A DNA stretch of 6,482 nucleotides from Firmicutes bacterium UBA4882. Lineage in GTDB: Bacteria; Bacillota; UBA4882. Numbering within the stretch: position 1 is the stretch's first letter; each line of letters opens with the position of its first letter. Positions 1 to 6,449 of the stretch are shown piece by piece. The translations under genes and the position numbers were made by a program. The notes under the pieces are model-generated. The model did not search any database and was not told where the DNA came from. It saw only the letters and a program-made list of their open reading frames with translations. Location of the stretch: assembly GCA_002399265.1 (NCBI GenBank), contig DHDG01000004.1:33881-40362 (forward strand), given 5' to 3'.

Positions 1-1146
1 TCCCTTCCTTCTGACCATTGCGATCCACAGAAGCGTAGCCGGAATCAGCAAACCGCCCACTGCCAGCCCAATATGACTGAACGCTATTCCAGCAGGAAAA
101 TCCACCGTGGATTGCTGAAGGATAACGACAGCCAGGATTAGAGGGGCCGTTCCCCAGACAATTTTGCTATAGGGTGTGGCTTTGGGCAGCAGGATGGCTT
201 TTAAGCCGGCCGCGCCTGCGAACCAGTAAGCCGCTAAAGTAATATAGCTGACGAATCTGGTGGCGATCGTCAGAAAATAGGCTAAGCGCTGGATGGGGAT
301 GGACGGGGCCAGCTGCACCACCGATAACACCTCCCAAAAAGGACGGGCATACGTTGCTGCCTCAGGCCAGCCAAAGATCATCACCGGATAAACCACCGAC
401 AGGATGACGAGGATAGCAGGGAGCAAGGTCCCCCAAAAAGCGACCTTGCCGGTATTGCGCGGTTCATCCAGAAACGGAGCCAGGACCGCCATCAGCGTAA
501 AGCCGGGAAAGGACATCAGCCCGGCGGCCAGCGCGATCCAAGTTTGGAAAGGCATTATTGGAACGGAAGATGTGGCGGAAGCTGAGACTCGCCAGTCTTC
601 GACCAGAGAAACAGGGATCAGGTGGCCAGGTTCAAGCGGCAGCAGTAACGGCATGATCATCAACAGAATAATCATTGGTAATACGGCTAAAGAGAAAATC
701 TGCGTCAGCCTGGTCAACGCCTCAACGCCATGTTGCGCGGCAAAAGCGCTGATTAACAAGACGATCACGCTGATGATCGCCGGCGGCGTCCTGGGCAGTA
801 ACTCCGCCGAGACCAAAGCCGTAAATACTTTCGTAACCGCCGGGACGAAAGCCACCATGGCTACTGCCATGAACAGGGCTGCCAAGCGACCGGCTGGCAT
901 GCCGACGATTGCAGTGGAGTAATCAAAGTAACTGCGCCCGGGATATTCGCGGCCCAGACGCGCAAAAGCCTTTCCTCCCAGAGCGGCGATTGCGATGGCT
1001 GCTAAGGGGAGCAGCCAGCCACTGCGGCCAAGCGCCTCATAGGACAGGGAGGGAATATATAGTTGTGCGGCACCCATGTTAGCCATCGAGAGCAGCAGAA
1101 TCGTCTGTCCGGTCGAAATGCGCAAGGGCTTTACATCCATCCCCAT
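1..1146 (-). CDS. gerAB: GerAB-family spore germinant receptor B subunit (permease-like), 3' end outside window
   Basis: This is the B subunit of a GerA-type germinant receptor, an inner spore membrane protein of the amino acid/polyamine/organocation transporter fold that is thought to bind the germinant (family knowledge). Reading leftward from the ATG at 1146 gives 382 codons without a stop. The protein is almost entirely hydrophobic, with about ten membrane segments. Family-like features are the QLYIPSL stretch (28-34), YPGRSYFDYS (68-77) near the end of the second helix, and the HGVEALTRLTQIF segment (139-151). GerAB proteins are usually about 365 residues, and the last visible residues are a helix followed by the basic tail RRKG, so only a few codons should be missing. 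The start is set by GGAGG at 1160-1156, 9 bases upstream. Only 2 bases separate it from the gerAA stop, so the two genes are cotranscribed and probably translationally coupled. The name is by family; species-specific paralogue names are possible. Confidence 0.93.
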   Translation of the reverse strand, partial: MGMDVKPLRISTGQTILLLSMANMGAAQLYIPSLSYEALGRSGWLLPLAAIAIAALGGKAFARLGREYPGRSYFDYSTAIVGMPAGRLAALFMAVAMVAFVPAVTKVFTALVSAELLPRTPPAIISVIVLLISAFAAQHGVEALTRLTQIFSLAVLPMIILLMIMPLLLPLEPGHLIPVSLVEDWRVSASATSSVPIMPFQTWIALAAGLMSFPGFTLMAVLAPFLDEPRNTGKVAFWGTLLPAILVILSVVYPVMIFGWPEAATYARPFWEVLSVVQLAPSIPIQRLAYFLTIATRFVSYITLAAYWFAGAAGLKAILLPKATPYSKIVWGTAPLILAVVILQQSTVDFPAGIAFSHIGLAVGGLLIPATLLWIAMVRRKG

Positions 1147-1148
1147 GA

Positions 1149-2654
1149 TCAGCGACCTCCCTTATCGGAATCTTCGTGCGGTTGTTCCGTGTCAAAGGTT
1201 CTGCTGGTCGGGTTGAGCTTCCACCAGGGCGCGCGCAGGATGAAATCCTCATAATCGCCAGGACGGTAAGGTCCGACTGGACTTAGGTAGGGCTGGCCGA
1301 ATGATTGCAGCGACGATAGGTAGATTACGAGCAGTATAAAAGCATTGGCAATACCAAAGATGCCGAAAAAGGCGGCCGAAATAGTAATCAAATACTTGGC
1401 GATGCGCCAGGCGAGCCCCAATTCGTAACTGGGGATGGTGAACAGACCGATGGCGGTGATCGCTACGACAATGATCATGGTGCTGCTGATGATGTTGGCT
1501 TCCACAGCGGCGCTGCCGATAATGAGCCCGCCGACCAGAGTGGCTGCCCCACCAATAAGGGATGGTAGCCTGGTGCTTGCTTCGGCCAGCAGTTCAATGG
1601 CGATATCCATAACTAATACTTCGAAAATGGCTGGGTAAGGTACGCCTTCCCGAGAGGCAGCCAGCGCTATCGCCAGGGCTGGCGGCATAACTTCCGGATT
1701 TACGGAAGAAAGCGCTACATAAAGGCCTGGCAAAAACATTCCCAGCATCCATCCGATGACGCGGATAATGCGCAAGAAGGTTCCGATCGGTGAAGGATGA
1801 TAATAGTCGCCAGCGGCCTGGAACATGCTGGCTAACACGGCCGGTAGCACCAGCGCGAAGGGCGAATTATCAACAATGATGACAATTCTGCCTTCCAGTA
1901 GGGCTGCGGAGGCGCGGTCCGGCCGTTCAGTCGATTGCACCAGCGGGAAAATGCTCCAGCGCCGTCCCTGTAGGAATTCTTGGAGATAGCCGCTGTCAAT
2001 GACACCATCAATATCGATGTTTTTCAGGATGTCCTGGACCTGCTGGAGCACCTTCGGATTGACGCGATCCTTGAGAAATACCAGAGCTACCTGGGTGCGC
2101 GTTCTGGCACCAATCGCCAGTGTTTCACAATGAAAGGCTGCGTCTTTCACGCGTCGGCGCAGCCTGGTCACATTGGTTAGCAGGTCCTCATTGAAAGCAT
2201 CACGCGGACCGCGAATGTCGGATTCAGAGTCCGGGTTTTCGATGCTACGCGATGCCCAGCCTTTGGTATTAATCAGCAGAGCGGTAGCGACACCATCCAC
2301 AAACAGGACGGTGTCTCCGGAAAAAACACCATCCAAAATGGCATTGAAGGTGGTGACGATTTCAACTTCAGCCACCAGCAACAGGTGCGCGGCGATTTCT
2401 GCGGCGATCTCTGCGATCGGTTCTTCTGGAAGCGGCCCCGCGCGAAGCGGCAATTCATCCAGCATCAATGGGCGCAGGATGTCCCGGTGCAAAATTTCTT
2501 CATTAGTCAGCCCATCAATGAACATGATCCCGGCGGGTGGTCCTTTACTCCGGCTGAGGACGAAGCGTCTGAATTTAGCGTCAAAACTGTGCCCGAGCGC
2601 TTCTTCCAAGAAAGCGAAGTTTGCATCCAGGCTGTCAAAAACGGCTTGACCCAT
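1149..2654 (-). CDS. gerAA: GerAA-family spore germinant receptor A subunit
   Basis: This is the A subunit of a GerA-type receptor in the spore inner membrane; GerAA-family proteins assemble into oligomers that act as germinant-gated ion channels (family knowledge). The 501-residue protein has the family layout. A soluble N-terminal half (about 1-260) contains the hallmark RGPRDAFNE (148-156). Then come EGRIVIIVDNSPFALVLP (254-271) and DYYHP (283-287), and a membrane half (about 290-450) with SREGVPYP (334-341), a helix ending RLP (362-364) and the glycine-rich GGLIIGSAAVEA (375-386). A hydrophilic tail follows. The length is normal for the family and the gene looks intact. I chose ATG 2654 over an in-frame TTG at 2660 because GGGGAGG lies 6 bases before the ATG but directly abuts the TTG. 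It is the first gene of a leftward operon with gerAB; no C-subunit gene is visible. Expression in the forespore under sigma G would be expected for this family, though the promoter evidence here is weak. Confidence 0.96.
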   Translation of the reverse strand: MGQAVFDSLDANFAFLEEALGHSFDAKFRRFVLSRSKGPPAGIMFIDGLTNEEILHRDILRPLMLDELPLRAGPLPEEPIAEIAAEIAAHLLLVAEVEIVTTFNAILDGVFSGDTVLFVDGVATALLINTKGWASRSIENPDSESDIRGPRDAFNEDLLTNVTRLRRRVKDAAFHCETLAIGARTRTQVALVFLKDRVNPKVLQQVQDILKNIDIDGVIDSGYLQEFLQGRRWSIFPLVQSTERPDRASAALLEGRIVIIVDNSPFALVLPAVLASMFQAAGDYYHPSPIGTFLRIIRVIGWMLGMFLPGLYVALSSVNPEVMPPALAIALAASREGVPYPAIFEVLVMDIAIELLAEASTRLPSLIGGAATLVGGLIIGSAAVEANIISSTMIIVVAITAIGLFTIPSYELGLAWRIAKYLITISAAFFGIFGIANAFILLVIYLSSLQSFGQPYLSPVGPYRPGDYEDFILRAPWWKLNPTSRTFDTEQPHEDSDKGGR

Positions 2655-2660
2655 GAACAA

Positions 2661-2667
2661 CCTCCCC
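2661..2667 (-). promoter_or_regulatory. Ribosome binding site that fixes the gerAA start
   Basis: On the minus strand this reads GGGGAGG and ends 6 bases before the ATG at 2654. The same element leaves no spacer for the upstream in-frame TTG at 2660, so it decides in favour of the ATG and a 501-residue product. Confidence 0.85.
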
Positions 2668-2693
2668 GTTCCCCGCTGCGCGTTAATGCGTCA

Positions 2694-2726
2694 TTTGGTG
2701 CGTTATGTAGATAGTATTGCACCAAA
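2694..2726. repeat. Inverted repeat (8 bp arms, 17-base centre) upstream of gerAA
   Basis: TTTGGTGC at 2694-2701 is matched perfectly by its reverse complement GCACCAAA at 2719-2726, with arm centres 25 bp apart. Read on the minus strand, the central part contains AATACTA (2718-2712), one mismatch from the CATACTA -10 element of sigma F/G promoters, but I find no good -35 partner. The dyad is 39 bases upstream of the gerAA start. It could be an operator for a regulator of the germination operon or a 5' leader hairpin; the sequence does not settle which. The arms themselves are certain, the function is a guess. Confidence 0.5.
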
Positions 2727-2865
2727 AAGCGGGAAACAGGCGCGTAGTGGCGAAATCAATTTAAGAGAATAGTGGGAACCAGCCGCAGATGAGAGCTAAA
2801 TTGCGTGGATTTGCGGGTGTGCTTGATTCAAACAAACATTCATGTTATCCTGAACTTGAAAAAAT

Positions 2866-2892
2866 ATGACAATAATATGTAGTAAGTATAAT
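2866..2892 (+). promoter_or_regulatory. Candidate sigma-A promoter of the ietA-ietS operon
   Basis: A perfect TATAAT -10 hexamer lies at 2887-2892. ATGACA at 2866-2871 matches five of six bases of the TTGACA -35 consensus, but the 15-base spacer is shorter than the preferred 16-18. The surrounding sequence is A+T-rich. Initiation would fall near 2899, giving a leader of roughly 54 bases before the ATG at 2953. This is the best promoter I can see for the operon, and it would be recognised by the vegetative sigma factor, not a sporulation one. Confidence 0.5.
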
Positions 2893-2895
2893 TAG

Positions 2896-2940
2896 CTCTT
2901 CCTACGGCAACCGAAATATCAAGGATCATTCCGTAAAGAG
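2896..2940 (+). promoter_or_regulatory. Possible leader hairpin abutting the ietA ribosome binding site
   Basis: CTCTT (2896-2900) can pair with AAGAG (2936-2940), and TACGG (2903-2907) with CCGTA (2931-2935). Together they form a 10 bp stem interrupted by a two-base CC bulge (2901-2902) and closed by a 23-base loop. The 3' arm ends on the first G of the GGAGG ribosome binding site (2940-2944), so folding could hinder ribosome access to ietA. The pairing is read directly; a regulatory role is inference. Confidence 0.35.
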
Positions 2941-2952
2941 GAGGTATGTCAG

Positions 2953-3918
2953 ATGGCCACAGCGGAGCAGATCAAGACTTTGATTCAATCACACTATGAC
3001 CGCAACGACGACCGTTTTCAGTCCGCGGTTCTTCAGTTGGCCGCCTATGAAGCCAGACAGGGGCATAGTGCTCTGGCTCGTGAGATACGTACTCTTGTTG
3101 ACCGGAACAAAAGTAGCACCAGTAAGGTTGTGCCACTTAATAAGGACTTTGGTGAGCTTATCGAAAGCACAATTGTGGACGAGAGACTCGCCGATTTGGT
3201 AGTCACAGAGGAGCTTAAGGCCCGAGTAGAGCGGATCCTTAACGAATTTCGTCAGCGCGAGAAGTTAAAAAAGCATGGCCTTAGCAACCGCCGAAAGATC
3301 CTTTTGGTTGGACCTCCTGGAACGGGCAAGACGATGACAGCGTCGGTACTGGCAGGGGAGTTACAGTTACCATTTCGAACAATCCTGATGGATAAGATGG
3401 TCACCAAGTTCATGGGGGAGACTAGTATCAAGCTAAGGCAAGTATTTGAGATCATCGCGGAAAGCCAAGCTGTTTATCTTTTTGATGAGTTTGACGCAAT
3501 TGGTGCCGAGCGCAGTCGCGACAATGATGTAGGTGAGATGCGACGCGTTCTCAATTCCTTTTTGCAGTTCATTGAGCAAGATGATTCTAATAGTCTGATC
3601 GTGGCGGCGACGAACAATCCCAATCTACTGGATCAAGCTTTATTTCGCAGGTTTGACGATGTGTTACACTATCATTTTCCAGGTGAGGAAGAAATTCGCC
3701 GATTGGTCAAGAATCGTCTTGGCGAATTTCGGAGTTCAAGTTTACCGTGGAGTATTATCCTGGCTAGAGCTACCTCTCTGAGCCATGCTGAGATTGCCAA
3801 GGCTTGCGATGATGCGATCAAGGAGGCCATTCTTACTAATAAAACCAAGGTGGACGGCTCATTACTGACAACGATGATCGACGAAAGAAATAACGCCTAC
3901 CACTCAAACGGGAGGTAA
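2953..3918 (+). CDS. ietA: IetA-like AAA+ ATPase, partner of the downstream subtilase
   Basis: This is a 321-residue cytosolic ATPase of the classical AAA clade, with no membrane segment or signal peptide. A helical N-terminal region (about 1-100), rich in charged residues and containing AAYEARQGHSALA (30-42), precedes one AAA module. That module has Walker A GPPGTGKT (120-127, Lys126), a pore-loop-1-like KFMGE (152-156), Walker B YLFDEF (175-180, Asp178/Glu179), a sensor-1 asparagine in ATNNP (219-223), and FRRFD (231-235) carrying the presumed arginine fingers. A small lid region contains SHAEI (277-281), the counterpart of the GxSxADI motif. No protease or nuclease domain is fused to it. 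GGAGG at 2940-2944, 8 bases upstream, fixes the start. The protease gene begins 2 bases after its stop. An AAA ATPase of this size directly before a large S8 protease is the IetA/IetS arrangement, described on pTiC58 as a plasmid stability pair and later as anti-phage. The assignment rests on motifs and gene order, not on a database search. Confidence 0.87.
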   Translation: MATAEQIKTLIQSHYDRNDDRFQSAVLQLAAYEARQGHSALAREIRTLVDRNKSSTSKVVPLNKDFGELIESTIVDERLADLVVTEELKARVERILNEFRQREKLKKHGLSNRRKILLVGPPGTGKTMTASVLAGELQLPFRTILMDKMVTKFMGETSIKLRQVFEIIAESQAVYLFDEFDAIGAERSRDNDVGEMRRVLNSFLQFIEQDDSNSLIVAATNNPNLLDQALFRRFDDVLHYHFPGEEEIRRLVKNRLGEFRSSSLPWSIILARATSLSHAEIAKACDDAIKEAILTNKTKVDGSLLTTMIDERNNAYHSNGR

Positions 3919-3920
3919 GT

Positions 3921-6389
3921 ATGACGAAACAGAATCTGCGGCATTTTTTCGTAGCGCAGACTGGTGAGTCGATCGGTTTCACCTCAAAGTTAAGAGGTGG
4001 AGAGAAGCCAGTAATTCCTGAACGAATACGTGAACAACACGGGACAAAGATCAAGCAACGATTAGAAAAGGCTTGGCAGCAGGCTACTATGATAGACGAA
4101 CAACGTAAAGCGGTTGCCTTATCTACCAGGGATGGCTTTTATTTGGAATTTGAAAGCTCACCAGGGTATGATTTGGCGACGAAAGGCTTGGAACAGACAA
4201 AAAGCGGGATTCGTCTTGCCAATATCCGAACAGACGATGCTGAAGATAAATACATAGCAACTGTGTTCATCCCTTTATGCAAAAAGGACGTTTTTCTTCG
4301 CAAAGTACAAGCTTACTTGGGAGAAGAGACCGAAAAAGGAAGACCAAAGAATCAACCTCTTATCGAGTCCATCAATGATATTAAATTGGCTGTAATGGCA
4401 GAATCATTCTGGCAGGGGCGTAAAGAATGGATCCCCGGAGATACGCCAGTATGGTGCGAAATTTGGCTTAGTCAAGATTCTGACGAAGCTGAGGATCAGT
4501 TTCGTAAGCTCGCCATAAATGAGTTAGGGATCGACCTATTACCAGAATCGCTTAAATTCCCTGAACGCCGCGTAATACTTGGCAAGGCAAACCGGGAACA
4601 ACTCCAGGGATTGATAGTCACGAGTCCGCATATCGCCGAATTTCGTAGTGCTCCGGAGACTGCAGATTTCTTTGTGGAATTGGAGAATGAGGAACAGACA
4701 AAATGGGCACAGGATTTATGTGGACGGCTTCAATTCGATAGGGAATCTAAGGTCTACGTTTGTATTTTGGACACGGGGGTAAACAACGGTCATATTCTCT
4801 TGAAGGATATCCTGAATGATGAAGATTGTCGGAGCTACGACCCTGAATGGGAAACCTATGATCATGAAGGCCACGGTACGCGTATGTCCGGACTTGCGGC
4901 ATACGGAGATCTTCAGGTGGCTTTGGAAAGCGCTGCAACAATTGATGTACCGCATCGTTTGGAATCCATCAAAATTTTACCACCGAGAGGTGAAAACGAT
5001 CCGCAACTATACGGAGCGATAGTTGTCCAGTCAGTAAGTAATGCAATTATCGATCACCCAGAACGACAACGGATACTCTGTATGGCGGTTACATCGCAGA
5101 AGTACTCAACAGACGACGGGCATCCTTCTTCCTGGTCAGCAGCCATCGATGAATTAACTTCCGGTTATCTTGACGAACAAAGGAAACTGATTTTTTTGTC
5201 CGCCGGTAATGTTTGCGAGATGGATGATTGGAAGGATTATCCCACAAGTAATACGACGAGAACGATACAAGATCCGGGGCAGTCTTGGAATGCGATAACG
5301 GTTGGAGCTTATACAAAAAAATCAATGATTGATACTGCGAAATACGCTGGTGCCAAACCGGTCGCCCCGGTAGGCGGTCTTTCTCCATTTAGCTCGACAT
5401 CATACCTTTGGGAGAGTAGAAAATGGCCTATCAAGCCTGACATCATTCTTGAAGGTGGGAATGTGTTACAGGATGATCTTAGTTGTTGCGAGTGTTCTGA
5501 ATTGTCCTTGCTGACACTTAACTACAAGCCAACAAAACGGCAATTTAGTACGATTAATGCTACCAGCGCTGCTACTGCTCAAGCTGCCTGGATGGCTGCA
5601 CAGATCCAAGCGGCATACCCCGAGGCATGGCCGGAGACTATTCGCGCGTTACTCATTCATTCTGCTGATTGGACAGATGAAATGAAACAGCAGTTTATGC
5701 ACGGTACTAACAAAATGAACTATTATGAATTACTTCGGATATGCGGATATGGTGTGCCGGATCTGAATAAGGCACTCTGGTGCATGAGGAATAGTGTTAA
5801 TTTAGTTATTCAGTCAGAAATTCAGCCATACGACAGAAAAGTCGGTGGTGGATACTGCACTAAAGATATGCATATTCACGAACTTCCTTGGCCAAAAGAT
5901 GTGTTGATTGGTTTGGGCGAAACCCCAGTAACATTAAGGGTTACTTTATCATATTTTATTGAGCCGGGGCCGGGAGAAATTGGCTGGGGAAGCCGTTATC
6001 GCTATCCGTCATGCCTTTTGAGGTTTGACACTAACGGTACAGCTACTCGCGAAGGCTTTTTGGCCAGAATCAACAGGGCATCGATGGATGAAGAAAACGA
6101 AGTTTCGGGCGATGGTGGAAGCGTCAACTGGACATTGGGCAAGCAGAACAGACATTTGGGTTCTATTCATTCTGATTCATGGCATACAACAGCGGCAGAG
6201 TTAGCAACTAGTAACCTTGTGGGGATATATCCCGCCATTGGATGGTGGAGAGAAAGGCCATGGTTGGGAAGATGGAATAGGAAAGCAAGATATTCGCTGG
6301 TGGTTTCCGTTGAAACGCAAAAACAAGATGTAGATTTATACACGCCAATTGAGGCATTGATAAAAGTACCGGTGAAAGTAATTATATAA
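3921..6389 (+). CDS. ietS: IetS-like subtilisin-family (S8) serine protease
   Basis: This 822-residue protein contains a complete subtilase catalytic core: Asp284 in ILDTGV (282-287), His318 in GHGT (317-320), the oxyanion Asn430 in SAGN (427-430), and the nucleophile Ser549 in NATSAATA (546-553). The N-terminus (MTKQNLRHFF) is hydrophilic and has no signal peptide, so the enzyme should act in the cytosol. A non-catalytic region of about 275 residues precedes the core, much longer than a normal subtilisin propeptide. After the nucleophile come PETIRALLIHSADWT (571-585) and a C-terminal domain of likely beta-sandwich type (about 665-820), starting near VTLRVTLSYFIEPGPGE (670-686). A cysteine cluster, CCEC (522-525), lies just before the active serine. 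GGGAGG overlaps the end of ietA, 5 bases from the ATG, suggesting coupled translation. In the pTiC58 system the protease was the harmful component and the ATPase the protective one (my recollection). Its substrate here is unknown. The reading frame is intact. Confidence 0.88.
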   Translation: MTKQNLRHFFVAQTGESIGFTSKLRGGEKPVIPERIREQHGTKIKQRLEKAWQQATMIDEQRKAVALSTRDGFYLEFESSPGYDLATKGLEQTKSGIRLANIRTDDAEDKYIATVFIPLCKKDVFLRKVQAYLGEETEKGRPKNQPLIESINDIKLAVMAESFWQGRKEWIPGDTPVWCEIWLSQDSDEAEDQFRKLAINELGIDLLPESLKFPERRVILGKANREQLQGLIVTSPHIAEFRSAPETADFFVELENEEQTKWAQDLCGRLQFDRESKVYVCILDTGVNNGHILLKDILNDEDCRSYDPEWETYDHEGHGTRMSGLAAYGDLQVALESAATIDVPHRLESIKILPPRGENDPQLYGAIVVQSVSNAIIDHPERQRILCMAVTSQKYSTDDGHPSSWSAAIDELTSGYLDEQRKLIFLSAGNVCEMDDWKDYPTSNTTRTIQDPGQSWNAITVGAYTKKSMIDTAKYAGAKPVAPVGGLSPFSSTSYLWESRKWPIKPDIILEGGNVLQDDLSCCECSELSLLTLNYKPTKRQFSTINATSAATAQAAWMAAQIQAAYPEAWPETIRALLIHSADWTDEMKQQFMHGTNKMNYYELLRICGYGVPDLNKALWCMRNSVNLVIQSEIQPYDRKVGGGYCTKDMHIHELPWPKDVLIGLGETPVTLRVTLSYFIEPGPGEIGWGSRYRYPSCLLRFDTNGTATREGFLARINRASMDEENEVSGDGGSVNWTLGKQNRHLGSIHSDSWHTTAAELATSNLVGIYPAIGWWRERPWLGRWNRKARYSLVVSVETQKQDVDLYTPIEALIKVPVKVII

Positions 6390-6422
6390 GATACAAATTA
6401 AAAGTCCTCGGAAAGTCAAGAA

Positions 6423-6449
6423 AAGGTCGCTGACTAAGTCTGCGACCTT
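6423..6449 (-). terminator. Hairpin terminator, best oriented for a leftward transcript from beyond the right edge
   Basis: AAGGTCGC (6423-6430) pairs perfectly with GCGACCTT (6442-6449). Inside, after a T-T mismatch, GAC (6432-6434) pairs with GTC (6438-6440) around a TAA loop, so the element is a nearly continuous stem. On the plus strand it is followed by GATGTTCG, which is not a U-run. On the minus strand the stem is followed by TTCTT, giving CCTTTTCTT in total, which is a reasonable U-rich tail. It therefore best fits an intrinsic terminator for a leftward gene outside the window, perhaps also serving, less efficiently, the ietS transcript that ends 33 bases before it. Confidence 0.55.

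Larger units (their letters stand above)
2655..2952. other. Divergent intergenic region between gerAA and ietA
   Basis: These 298 bases separate the leftward germination operon from the rightward ATPase/protease operon. I see no convincing coding sequence. The gerAA side holds its ribosome binding site and a dyad (2694-2726). The ietA side is A+T-rich from about 2825 and holds a sigma-A-like promoter (2866-2892) and a leader hairpin (2896-2940). Between 2727 and about 2820 I recognise nothing specific. If the ATPase/protease pair was inserted here, its left junction would lie in that featureless stretch. Confidence 0.7.

Noticed and set aside
404..922. Plus-strand open frame of 172 codons antisense to gerAB
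   Set aside because: It lies wholly opposite a clear GerAB coding frame, its product has no recognisable domain, and it is rich in Thr/Ser/Ala as expected from the complement of a hydrophobic protein gene.
2173..2649. Plus-strand open frame of 158 codons antisense to gerAA
   Set aside because: It is opposite the conserved N-terminal half of GerAA and its product resembles no family; it is a shadow frame.
2655..2660. TTG at 2660 as the gerAA start
   Set aside because: It directly abuts the GGGGAGG element, leaving no spacing, while the ATG at 2654 has a normal 6-base spacer.
2946..2948. ATG immediately after the ietA ribosome binding site
   Set aside because: It is only 1 base after GGAGG and out of frame with the ATPase; ATG 2953 gives normal spacing and the full N-terminus.
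2652..2952. CRISPR array, tRNA or small RNA in the intergenic region
   Set aside because: I found no spaced direct repeats, no cloverleaf-like pairing with a T-loop motif, and no intrinsic terminator that would end a small RNA.
2953..3918. FtsH-like membrane protease or Lon-like ATPase
   Set aside because: There is no transmembrane segment, no HExxH zinc motif and no Ser-Lys protease domain; the protein ends shortly after the AAA lid.
3921..6389. Germination-specific Csp-type subtilase, given the neighbouring germinant receptor genes
   Set aside because: Clostridial Csp proteases are S8 enzymes that act in germination, but they are smaller, have a short prodomain and are not paired with an AAA ATPase. 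The long N-terminal region and the tight operon with ietA fit IetS much better.
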